Positions 1 to 4,654 of a stretch of 12,481 nt of DNA are shown one piece after another; the stretch's first letter is position 1; the number at the start of each line of letters is the position of its first letter. The notes below the pieces were generated by a model. That model saw nothing but the letters and a program-made list of their open reading frames with translations. It had not been told where the DNA came from and did no database searches. Source of the stretch: Chloroflexota bacterium (GTDB lineage Bacteria; Chloroflexota; Anaerolineae; B4-G1); the NCBI GenBank assembly GCA_024232355.1, contig JAAEPW010000414.1:1-12481 (forward strand), written 5' to 3'. A program made the position numbers and the translations under genes.

Positions 1-309
1 GATATCTTCTAACTGCTCGACGAAGTATGGCGTGTTATCTGACCAGCCAAGGAAATGGCGCTTATAGGTGTCGGGGCCAGTCTTGCAGATTACAGATAAA
101 CGAGCGGAGCCAGCCTCGACGGAACACTTGCCGATAACTTCGAGCATATACGTGTCGCGGATGGCGTTGTAGAACACGACACGGCGGACGATTTCAAAAT
201 TGTCAGCGGCCTTGGTCATGTTACGCTTGGCAATATGAGCATCATCATTTTTACATGCTGCAAGCAAGGAGAGAACGGGAAGTACGGCAAGAATTGTTAG
301 GTTACGCAT
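1..309 (-). CDS. Phage lipoprotein (beta-sandwich lipoprotein type), 3' end cut by window edge
   Basis: The reading frame stays open from an ATG at 309 to the left edge, so 103 codons are visible and the C-terminus is missing. The protein starts MRNLTILAVLPVLSLLAAC: a short basic N-terminus, a hydrophobic core and a lipobox (Leu-Ala-Ala-Cys19), which predicts signal peptidase II processing and a lipid-anchored envelope protein. Lys at +2 (not Asp) would favour outer-membrane sorting by the usual Lol rule. An AGAGA Shine-Dalgarno lies a few bases upstream of the ATG. The mature part (CKNDD..., then NMTKAADNFEIVRRVVFYN and YMLEVIGKCS) resembles, from memory, small phage proteins annotated as beta-sandwich lipoproteins. 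It is the last visible gene of the leftward early operon. A role in altering the lysogen surface or excluding related phages is inference only. Confidence 0.82.
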   Translation of the reverse strand, partial: MRNLTILAVLPVLSLLAACKNDDAHIAKRNMTKAADNFEIVRRVVFYNAIRDTYMLEVIGKCSVEAGSARLSVICKTGPDTYKRHFLGWSDNTPYFVEQLEDI

Positions 310-345
310 TTTATTTCTCTGTTGGTTGGTTAATAGGGTTGTGTG

Positions 346-585
346 TCAGAATCGTGGATGGGTCCGCGCCGTCGTTGAAATCGAACCCATAGAAACCGGA
401 CAGTGTTGCAACGGGTTTTGACTTACGTCTGCGCCCGAACAGGCGTCGAAATATTCTGCGGATCGTGGCTTCACTCCCCACTGACGCCGGAAGCGCTTGG
501 CTGTGTCGATCAAGCTAATCCCGTAGCGATACCAACACGTAAGGATATGTTCCGCCTCACTGTAATGAACCTGGGTTGGGGTCAT
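346..585 (-). CDS. Hypothetical 79-aa phage protein
   Basis: This small basic protein has three Cys (CWYRYG, DACSG and QHCP regions) and a helical, Arg-rich middle (about residues 26-40, TAKRFRRQWGVKPRS). I do not recognise the family. A small DNA-binding role is possible but no clear helix-turn-helix is visible. The start at 585 is supported by an AGGG Shine-Dalgarno about seven bases upstream and by the stop of the preceding 49-aa ORF overlapping it as ATGA, a typical coupling arrangement. It precedes the lipoprotein gene with a 36-bp gap in the leftward early operon. Plus-strand frames over the same DNA are taken as shadows because they lack such coupling. Confidence 0.6.
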   Translation of the reverse strand: MTPTQVHYSEAEHILTCWYRYGISLIDTAKRFRRQWGVKPRSAEYFDACSGADVSQNPLQHCPVSMGSISTTARTHPRF

Positions 586-731
586 GTTGCCCTACTTTCA
601 CGCCGCTTGGCCTTATTTACCGGCGGACCTAACTTATTGATATTAAGAGAGAAAGCGCAAGAAATTGCTGATTTACCGGCACCCCCCTGCGCGACGGCTG
701 CGAGGGTATTGGCGTCAAAATGGCAGTTCAT
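582..731 (-). CDS. Hypothetical 49-aa protein, coupled on both sides
   Basis: This short ORF starts MNCHFDANTLAAVAQ and ends KAKRRESRAT. Its ATG at 731 overlaps the stop of the 78-aa gene (ATGA), and its own stop overlaps the ATG of the 79-aa gene in the same way. It fills exactly the only gap between those two genes, the main reason to call it real. Residues about 8-34 look helical (repeated Ala and Leu) and the C-terminus is strongly basic, so a small HTH-like or nucleic-acid-binding peptide is possible but not demonstrable. No own strong Shine-Dalgarno is visible; translation probably depends on coupling. Confidence 0.5.
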   Translation of the reverse strand: MNCHFDANTLAAVAQGGAGKSAISCAFSLNINKLGPPVNKAKRRESRAT

Positions 732-964
732 GCCGCGTGTTCCTTTCTCTCTTCAATTTCGCCGTACCGGATAACCAATAGCAATTCGTCGGTGTCAGAA
801 TCGCTGGTTCCGTCGATAACCGTGCCTCCATCAAACTTGTCGCCGATCTTGTGCCTGGCGTCGGTATGGGCATCCACGACAAAAACCTTGTAGTGATGCG
901 TCTCTTGCTCCGAGCGTATTCTGGCAGTATTCCCCACTACTTGATTCCTGATTAGGTGCGTCAT
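728..964 (-). CDS. Hypothetical 78-aa acidic phage protein
   Basis: The protein starts MTHLIRNQVVGN and ends GEIEERKEHAA. The start at 964 is chosen because AGGAG lies about nine bases upstream; a TTG further upstream at 1012 would add 16 residues but has no comparable ribosome site. Predicted beta-rich pieces (HYKVFVVDAHT, DELLLVIRYGE) flank an Asp/Ser-rich turn (TSDSDTDE). No family is recognised. It opens the coupled chain of three small ORFs downstream of the methyltransferase gene, separated from it by about 110 bp that holds only a weak hairpin. Confidence 0.62.
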   Translation of the reverse strand: MTHLIRNQVVGNTARIRSEQETHHYKVFVVDAHTDARHKIGDKFDGGTVIDGTSDSDTDELLLVIRYGEIEERKEHAA

Positions 965-1038
965 ATTGTCGTCTCCTGGATGGTCGCTGCTTGCTTTTAG
1001 CGAGTGGTGCAACGGCCAGTTCGGTAGAAGGCTCCCGG

Positions 1039-1054
1039 TCCCGTTGCTGCGGGA
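1039..1054. repeat. Small inverted repeat between methyltransferase and 78-aa gene
   Basis: A perfect 5-bp stem (TCCCG/CGGGA) with a 6-base loop lies in the 110-bp gap between the methyltransferase stop and the next start. On the minus strand it is not followed by a T-run, so it is not a convincing intrinsic terminator. At most it is a weak pause or RNA-processing/stability element. Confidence 0.25.
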
Positions 1055-1073
1055 TTGGGGGCCGCTTTAATCT

Positions 1074-2192
1074 TCAGGCGGCTTTCCCAGTTGTTTCGTT
1101 GCCCCATACGTCCCAACCGTCAGGCGCATCGCCGCGGTGGAACATTTCCAGTTTGGTAACGCCGGGGTAGCAGGCGTCGATGATGGCGCGGAATTCTTCC
1201 GGTTTGGCGCTGTGTTTGCCTTTCGGGATAGCAAGAACGGAATCTGGCTGGTCCCCTGGCGATGGTGCTGGCAGCCCTTTGCCTTTTACGGCAATATATA
1301 GAAGTTCATGGCGGTCACGGACCCAGCGTCCAGTGCCTATCTTGACCTTATCCCAGACAATTTGTGTCCGGTATTCAAACCCCCAGGACGCCAGAACAAC
1401 CATTGCCCAGTGAGCGCGGTTTGCTGTCGTCCACATGAAAAGCACGGCGTCATCTTCCGCCGGGATAGGCAACGCCTTAATGTCATCCAGCGTCATTGTG
1501 TCATAGTGGTTCTCTGGTGACTTACCATGACCAGTATCGGCACCCCAGACAACGTTTTGCCATGGCGGGTCGGCATAAATGACCGGGTAGTTAGGGTGTC
1601 CGTTTAAAGGTGTCTGCTCCATCGTCTTCTCGGCGATAGCCTTAACTTTCCTGGCGCGCTGCACTTTGCGGTAAGCGGCGTCAACCTTGCCTGTCTTATC
1701 CATTTCTTCGACCAGGCCCCCGAATTGTTCCGGGTCTGTCTCGACGGCTTCGACAACCTTGGCAATCTTCTCAACAGTGCGTCCAGAGACGCCAGCCATC
1801 GAACCTATCTTATCGCGAGCCTTGCCAGGAGGTGTGGAAACTTTCCCTACCTTGCCGCCCTCACTCATACGCTCTTTCGCAGCCGCCTTTTCTATCGGTT
1901 CCATTGCTTTACGAATGGCGTTGATTTCAGACGGAAGGAAATCTTTGCGCATAGCGTTCTCCGCAAATTCACCTTTAACCAGTTCAACGAGATCAATGAC
2001 CGTCACCGGGATATCGTCCCACCCCAGTTGATTGCAGGCGGTTATGCGACGTTCCCCGGCGATCAGATTATTCTTCGTGTCAACGACAATGGGATGCAGG
2101 AGCCCAACTGCTTCGATGCTGGCTGCAAGGGCCTCAATATCGCCAAGATCACGGCGGTGCCGGTCACCGACTATGATTTTGGTGATATCCAT
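1074..2192 (-). CDS. ParB-N domain / MT-A70 N6-adenine DNA methyltransferase fusion
   Basis: This 372-aa protein has two recognisable halves. Residues 1-75 form a ParB/Srx-type N-terminal domain with the diagnostic box LIAGERRITAC (43-53). Residues about 130-150 (SMAGVSGRTVEKIAKVVEA) form a KorB/ParB-like helix-turn-helix. Residues about 200-365 are an MT-A70 methyltransferase domain with catalytic DPPW at 208-211 and family signatures WVRDRHELLYIAVKG and KPEEFRAIIDACYP. MT-A70 enzymes transfer methyl from SAM to adenine N6. In phages they are thought to protect DNA from restriction or alter regulation, and the ParB/HTH half probably gives DNA targeting. Its ATG overlaps the preceding stop (TAATG), so it is translationally coupled. 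All key motifs are intact. The exact recognition sequence cannot be read from the protein. Confidence 0.9.
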   Translation of the reverse strand: MDITKIIVGDRHRRDLGDIEALAASIEAVGLLHPIVVDTKNNLIAGERRITACNQLGWDDIPVTVIDLVELVKGEFAENAMRKDFLPSEINAIRKAMEPIEKAAAKERMSEGGKVGKVSTPPGKARDKIGSMAGVSGRTVEKIAKVVEAVETDPEQFGGLVEEMDKTGKVDAAYRKVQRARKVKAIAEKTMEQTPLNGHPNYPVIYADPPWQNVVWGADTGHGKSPENHYDTMTLDDIKALPIPAEDDAVLFMWTTANRAHWAMVVLASWGFEYRTQIVWDKVKIGTGRWVRDRHELLYIAVKGKGLPAPSPGDQPDSVLAIPKGKHSAKPEEFRAIIDACYPGVTKLEMFHRGDAPDGWDVWGNETTGKAA

Positions 2193-2512
2193 TACGTGAC
2201 CCCATTCAATTTATTGATGGTGCCGAGCGCGATGTCGAGGGCGTCCCGGGCTTCTGTCAGCGCCTTCATTGCGAGGGCTGATTGGCGGCCACTTAGATAC
2301 GGGCCGGCCGGCGGGAGAAACGCTTCGTCTGCTGCGTGGACATCGGTGAATTTATCGCCGGAGGCGATTTCTCCTACACGTCCGCCGTTGACGTCGAAGA
2401 AAGCGGCGATGTCGTGTTGGCGATCTCCACGATCAATCATCCCTTTAACAAGAGAAACATCTTCACAGGTGAGAGAAACGCCGCTAGCGGTAGCGCGTTT
2501 AGTATTTGGCAT
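2192..2512 (-). CDS. Small HTH-like DNA-binding protein (106 aa)
   Basis: Residues about 17-45 (CEDVSLVKGMIDRGDRQHDI, then AAFFDVNGGRVGEI) fit a helix-turn-helix in which DVNGGRVGEI would be the recognition helix. The rest holds a conserved-looking LPPAGPYLSG segment and a C-terminal helix. Similar proteins, from memory, are common in alphaproteobacterial genomes and phages with the pattern RGDRQHDIA-x-F-x-VNGGR. The role is unknown; a small transcriptional regulator or DNA-binding accessory is likely. The start at 2512 has an AGGA about ten bases upstream. The stop overlaps the start of the methyltransferase, so the two are probably made together and may act together. Confidence 0.7.
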   Translation of the reverse strand: MPNTKRATASGVSLTCEDVSLVKGMIDRGDRQHDIAAFFDVNGGRVGEIASGDKFTDVHAADEAFLPPAGPYLSGRQSALAMKALTEARDALDIALGTINKLNGVT

Positions 2513-2548
2513 ATTGCAAGAGTCCTATTGTGTGGTGGGGTGTGGCGG

Positions 2549-2923
2549 TCATGATGATTTTCTGTATGGCTCGCGCTCGTCCGGGTCTAATCCGTTAAGC
2601 GCCAAATAGAGCCGATAGTGGTTCTCCGAATAGGAAAGGTCGTCGATAGCGACCGCGGACCAGACGAGATCAATCAAGCGGCCGCCGATATTGGCGTTCC
2701 ATCCGTACTCAGACCACAGGGCGGCGATAACATTAAACCGGGACTCAAAGTCTTCGGAACAGGTGATCACTGAGCCGCAATCCATACAAAAAACAACGTC
2801 AGCCGTGACCCTGCCTTTTTCGCTACGTGCATTAAGGACGAGTGGGTCCCCATGCTGACACATGGTAATTGGCACAATGTCGTCCCTGAAGGTTTTCTCG
2901 TAGAGGATGGAGGCTGTCGTCAT
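2549..2923 (-). CDS. Hypothetical protein with possible zinc-binding Cys cluster (124 aa)
   Basis: The protein contains MCQHGD (Cys22, His24) and FCMDCGSVITC (Cys46, Cys49, Cys55), an arrangement that could hold one zinc ion in a zinc-ribbon-like knuckle. A helical, Trp/Tyr-rich C-terminal half follows (WSEYGWNANIGGRLIDLVWS, ENHYRLYLALNGL). I do not recognise the family. The ATG at 2923 overlaps the previous stop as ATGA and has GGAGG eight bases upstream, so start and operon membership are well supported. The role is unknown. Confidence 0.68.
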   Translation of the reverse strand: MTTASILYEKTFRDDIVPITMCQHGDPLVLNARSEKGRVTADVVFCMDCGSVITCSEDFESRFNVIAALWSEYGWNANIGGRLIDLVWSAVAIDDLSYSENHYRLYLALNGLDPDEREPYRKSS

Positions 2924-3177
2924 GATTGCGCCTCCACGTTGATATTGGCAAGGTTGGCTCTGATGGAGGCGATGTCCCTGTCACGCAGTGCGGTGAGCAG
3001 ATCGGCGTCACGTTTCGGGAGGCCAGATGAGTGGAAACTGTTCAGGCGTTCGTTGAGAACGTCAACAAGCTCGACAGGTACCCAGGTGGCGGTTGAATAC
3101 GTCTCAAGTTCCTTGAGTTCGCTGGCTGTGAATTCGTATTTGGGATTGGTGGCTGTGGTGGCTGTGGTGGCGGGCAT
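2920..3177 (-). CDS. Hypothetical 85-aa early protein with Thr/Ala-rich N-terminus
   Basis: A strong AAGGAG Shine-Dalgarno precedes the ATG at 3177. The N-terminus (PATTATTATNP) is encoded by a 9-bp tandem repeat, so its length may vary between relatives. The rest is helical and charged (ELKELETYSTATWVPVELVD, DADLLTALRDRDIASIRANL). No catalytic motif or family is recognised. It is the first intact gene of the leftward operon and is coupled by a 4-base overlap to the Cys-cluster protein. Confidence 0.65.
   Translation of the reverse strand: MPATTATTATNPKYEFTASELKELETYSTATWVPVELVDVLNERLNSFHSSGLPKRDADLLTALRDRDIASIRANLANINVEAQS
3148..3171. repeat. 9-bp tandem repeat inside the 85-aa gene
   Basis: GGTGGCTGT is repeated about 2.7 times head to tail. 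Being in frame (9 bp), it encodes the Thr/Ala run near the N-terminus of the 85-aa protein and would change length without shifting frame. Confidence 0.7.
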
Positions 3178-3195
3178 GGCGTCTGTCTCCTTGGT

Positions 3196-3365
3196 TTATG
3201 ATGTCAATGCCGCCGCCTTGTCTCTCCAGTCATTGCACTCGTCAAGATTGCAAGATTGGAACATTCCGCCAGTGCCTGACACGCAGCCTCGTAAACCGTA
3301 GGTAAGGACGCTGACTGAATGTTGATCTCTTCTGGTCGAGAGATTGTAGCGGGAATGGTTGACAT
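3196..3365 (-). pseudogene. Frameshifted and truncated small phage gene (first gene of leftward operon)
   Basis: An ATG at 3365 with GGAGAG six bases upstream opens a frame reading MSTIPATISRPEEINIQSAS, then LPTVYEAACQALAECSNL. It then leaves the frame at an 8-bp tandem duplication (CAAGATTG twice, 3243-3258 on the plus strand). Removing one copy restores NLDECNDWRDKAAALTS and a stop at 3196, 53 residues in all. As it stands, the product is also 53 aa but ends AILTSAMTGETRRRH with a stop at 3204. From memory, relatives of the restored sequence (LP-x2-YEAA-x-ALAEC, DEC-x2-W-x-DKAAAL) are longer and continue into a helical C-terminal part, so the gene also appears to have lost its 3' end. Relatives often sit next to ParB/MT-A70 genes, fitting its position. 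Confidence 0.7.
3243..3258. repeat. 8-bp tandem duplication causing a frameshift
   Basis: CAAGATTG occurs twice without a gap. It is exactly the unit whose removal rejoins the two frames of the small early gene at 3196-3365, so it looks like a slippage or repair duplication. Confidence 0.85.
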
Positions 3366-3368
3366 GTT

Positions 3369-3391
3369 TCTCTCCGGTGCTGCCGGAGAGA
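3369..3391. promoter_or_regulatory. 9-bp-arm palindrome over start site and ribosome site of leftward operon
   Basis: TCTCTCCGG-N5-CCGGAGAGA is a perfect inverted repeat. It spans from the probable -10 of the leftward promoter to the Shine-Dalgarno (GGAGAG) of the first gene. Because transcription probably starts near 3384, only part of it would be in the mRNA, so a DNA operator is more likely than an RNA hairpin. If transcription starts further upstream it would hide the ribosome site. Confidence 0.6.
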
Positions 3392-3417
3392 TAATACGTA
3401 AAAAACGTTCTTGTCAA
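3389..3417 (-). promoter_or_regulatory. Leftward early promoter (PL-like)
   Basis: On the minus strand a perfect -35 TTGACA (3417-3412) is followed by TATTAT at 15 bp (3396-3391) or TTATCT at 17 bp. The operator-like site 3394-3410 sits in the spacer and -10, as expected for a repressor-controlled early promoter. The predicted start at about 3384 leaves a short leader before the ATG at 3365. Confidence 0.65.
3394..3410. promoter_or_regulatory. Operator-like site OL1
   Basis: ATACGT-N5-ACGTTC. The left half matches the consensus of the cI/cro operators exactly and the right half matches at four of six positions. It occupies the spacer of the leftward promoter, so a bound repressor would block it. 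Confidence 0.6.
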
Positions 3418-3424
3418 TAAATAA

Positions 3425-3441
3425 ATACGTTATTTACGTAT
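3425..3441. promoter_or_regulatory. Operator-like site OL2
   Basis: ATACGT-N5-ACGTAT is a perfect inverted repeat with the same half-site and spacer length as the sites between cI and cro. It lies exactly 31 bp (about three helical turns) from OL1, suggesting cooperative binding on one DNA face. Confidence 0.65.
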
Positions 3442-3825
3442 CTATTGATCGTCGCCACTATATTGTCTGGCTCCCAAATATCGCTACAAAGTCCTGCAAG
3501 GAGAGATACGGGGGCTAAAACGCACCATTATCCGGCAGACATGCTCAGAACTCGGCGTGGAGATTATCGGCGGTGTCCTCTCAAGAGATCATGTCCATAT
3601 GTTTGTTGGAATTCCACCGCTTATTGCCGTCAGCAAGGCGGCTGCATGTCCACGCAGAGAGTAAAGAGGCGCACGTCACGCAAAATCTAGCAGGAGTTTC
3701 CGCTATTGCGCAAACGCTACTGGGTGCCACGTTTTTGGCACGGAGGCTACTTCTGTACAACAAGTGGCAACATAACGGATGATGTTATCCTCCAGTACCT
3801 GGGGCAGCGTGCTGAACCCCATTAA
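3441..3825 (+). pseudogene. tnpA: Degenerate IS200/IS605-type Y1 transposase (TnpA) remnant
   Basis: Three pieces in three frames read as one IS200-like TnpA. These are DRRHYIVWL (to about 3473), then PKYRYKVLQGEI, CSELGVEIIGGVLSRDHVHM and FVGIPP (3473 to about 3640), then QRVKRRTSRKI, a TAG at 3688-3690, QEFPLLRKRYW, GGYFCTTSGNITDD and VILQYLGQRAEPH with a stop at 3823-3825. The HUH motif His-Val-His is at 3590-3598 and the catalytic-helix Tyr (QYLGQ) at 3796-3798. Two frameshifts (one repaired by adding one A near 3478) and an amber codon make it non-functional. The N-terminal dozen or so residues are replaced by phage operator DNA. Y1 transposases move single-stranded DNA by hairpin recognition; this copy can no longer do so. 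Confidence 0.85.
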
Positions 3826-3846
3826 ATGACTTCAGTCCAGTTCCGT

Positions 3847-3872
3847 ACCTACCAGCATCAGCCGGTAGTGGT
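3847..3872 (+). mobile_element. Probable right-end hairpin of the IS200-like element
   Basis: An imperfect hairpin (ACC-TACC-A-GC, loop ATCA, GC-C-GGTA-gt-GGT) lies about 20 bp after the TnpA stop and is followed by TCAGTTTA. IS200/IS605 elements end in such subterminal hairpins, recognised by TnpA. Its place and shape fit, but mismatches suggest decay. The left end is not visible. Confidence 0.5.
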
Positions 3873-3900
3873 TCAGTTTAATTGACCTAGTCTTGGTGGC

Positions 3901-3929
3901 TTGACAGCAGTGTAAAAATATGATAAAAT
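3901..3929 (+). promoter_or_regulatory. Near-consensus sigma-70 promoter of the small inserted unit
   Basis: TTGACA (3901-3906), a 17-bp spacer and TAAAAT (3924-3929) match the consensus at eleven of twelve positions. It points rightward into the AT-rich stretch after the IS remnant. The first 15-bp palindrome overlaps its -10 and start point, so the promoter is probably repressed by whatever binds there. Confidence 0.65.
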
Positions 3930-3940
3930 TATTCTAATTT
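3926..3940. repeat. 15-bp palindrome, copy 1
   Basis: AAATTA-TTC-TAATTT is a perfect 6-bp inverted repeat. It overlaps the -10 of the promoter at 3901-3929 and is repeated identically 25 bp downstream. It looks like an operator and is unrelated to the ATACGY sites. Confidence 0.7.
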
Positions 3941-3950
3941 ACGACCAGTC

Positions 3951-3965
3951 AAATTATTCTAATTT
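3951..3965. repeat. 15-bp palindrome, copy 2
   Basis: This is an identical copy of AAATTA-TTC-TAATTT, 25 bp from the first and just downstream of the predicted transcription start. A pair of direct-repeat palindromes at a strong promoter is the usual layout of an autoregulated or heterologously repressed unit. Confidence 0.7.
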
Positions 3966-4026
3966 CTTAAATCCACACACTTCTTGCGAAAGCTCGTCAC
4001 TGCAAGCGGTCAGTTAGAGTGACACA

Positions 4027-4158
4027 ATGCAAACTGGGGTACTGTTTAGCGATATGGTGAAGAGCAACGCAGCTAGAGGGTATCGCGTCGTGATGAATTC
4101 AGGTTCCCTTTCCATGAGGTTATTTAAACGACCTCAATGCTGCTGGGGACGAATTTAG
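4027..4158 (+). CDS. Possible 43-aa protein downstream of the palindrome promoter
   Basis: This ORF begins MQTGVLFSDMVKSNAARGYR and ends KRPQCCWGRI. It is the first ORF of this size after the promoter at 3901, about 90 bp from the predicted start. Its stop (TAG) directly abuts the ATG of the next ORF. The Shine-Dalgarno is weak (AGAG, about eight bases upstream). The product is basic with a Cys-Cys-Trp near its end; no family is recognised. It may be non-coding sequence; the promoter and the abutting second ORF are the only support. Confidence 0.3.
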   Translation: MQTGVLFSDMVKSNAARGYRVVMNSGSLSMRLFKRPQCCWGRI

Positions 4159-4320
4159 ATGAACGCAACTTACTCTAACGTCAAGGGACTCAAAAATGTT
4201 CTAACTGTGCTAAGCCCTGAACAGAAGTGCTGCTTACTTAAAATGGCTAGGCAGATCGTCCAGAATCGCGTAGATAACATGCAAATCTCAAAAGTTCAGA
4301 CTGTTCCTCACTCGTCATAG
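4159..4320 (+). CDS. Possible 53-aa protein overlapping the 3' end of cI in antisense
   Basis: This ORF begins at the ATG directly after the previous stop, with GGGGA about nine bases upstream. The product (MNATYSNVKGLKNVLTVLS, then PEQKCCLLKMARQIVQNRVD) looks like a real helical peptide. Its LSPEQ-x3-LL-x2-AR pattern resembles the C-terminal helix of the nearby CI protein (MTSEEQSELLRFACYL). Its last 74 bases overlap the cI 3' end on the opposite strand. It could be a small partner or an exclusion/moron protein given the rexAB-like location, or a decayed repressor tail. The function is unknown. Confidence 0.35.
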   Translation: MNATYSNVKGLKNVLTVLSPEQKCCLLKMARQIVQNRVDNMQISKVQTVPHSS

Positions 4321-4615
4321 TCTCTGCAATATCTATAATATCTTTGCTAACCGCCGATATGGTAGGTCCAGCTTGTCCGACGAGAGCATTCACTACCTCC
4401 TGATAAGTGATTGACGGTTCCCCCAAGCCATTAAAAGCTGTCGCGAACTTTGCCGCGATTTTCGGATGGATCGTGTCCGCCGTGTAATCTTGATCAGAAA
4501 AATAACGCTGGATAGAGGACTCGCCACGATACCCCGCACGTTTTGCGACACTTCTGTATGACGTTAGCCCAGAGCGTAGATAAAATTCACGTAAAATCTT
4601 TGGTATCTTTGTCAT
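4247..4615 (-). CDS. cI: Short CI-type phage repressor (HTH only)
   Basis: The protein is 122 aa. Residues about 10-70 (LRSGLTSYRSVAKRAGYRG, ESSIQRYFSDQDY, PKIAAKFATAFNGLGEPSIT) match the N-terminal DNA-binding part of LexA/CI-type phage repressors. The C-terminal part (about 80-122) is a short helical tail with MTSEEQSELLRFACYLRD. No Ser/Lys peptidase S24 domain is present, though full-length relatives are usually above 200 aa. The start ATG at 4615 is preferred; a GTG at 4630 would add five residues and neither has a strong Shine-Dalgarno. It is transcribed away from cro across an operator-rich intergenic region, so it is the likely maintenance repressor of the lysogen. It presumably binds the ATACGY-N5-RCGTAT sites. 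Without S24 it would not be induced by RecA-stimulated self-cleavage. Confidence 0.82.
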   Translation of the reverse strand: MTKIPKILREFYLRSGLTSYRSVAKRAGYRGESSIQRYFSDQDYTADTIHPKIAAKFATAFNGLGEPSITYQEVVNALVGQAGPTISAVSKDIIDIAETMTSEEQSELLRFACYLRDSGRSA

Positions 4616-4622
4616 GATCCAC

Positions 4623-4639
4623 AATCGCACTTTGCGTAT
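4623..4639. promoter_or_regulatory. Operator-like half/imperfect site OR3
   Basis: AATCGC-N5-GCGTAT. One half is perfect to consensus and the other matches only in part. It lies just upstream of the cI start, where repressor binding could limit cI expression, and overlaps the next site by two bases. Confidence 0.4.
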
Positions 4640-4654
4640 ACGTATGCTACGTTG
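4638..4654. promoter_or_regulatory. Operator-like site OR2
   Basis: ATACGT-N5-ACGTTG. The first eleven-position pattern is the same as OL1 (ATACGT-N5-ACGTT). It abuts and partly overlaps the -35 of the rightward promoter. Confidence 0.55.

Noticed and set aside
403..774. A 123-codon plus-strand frame
   Set aside because: The minus-strand chain of ATGA-coupled small genes explains this DNA better, and the plus frame lacks a convincing Shine-Dalgarno and context.
1725..2609. A 294-codon plus-strand frame opposite the methyltransferase and HTH genes
   Set aside because: It is antisense to proteins with clear motifs (DPPW, ParB box), has no recognisable family and no good ribosome site.
3926..3965. 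Replication-origin iterons or CRISPR-like repeats for the two AAATTATTCTAATTT copies
   Set aside because: There are only two copies, each palindromic and placed on a promoter, so operators explain them better. No CRISPR array with regular spacers is present in the window.
3996..4023. GTCACT...AGTGAC inverted repeat with 16-base gap, and a nearby TGCAAACTGGGGTAC stretch resembling insertion-sequence ends
   Set aside because: The arms are short and far apart, and I could not tie the stretch to a specific IS family end or find its partner.
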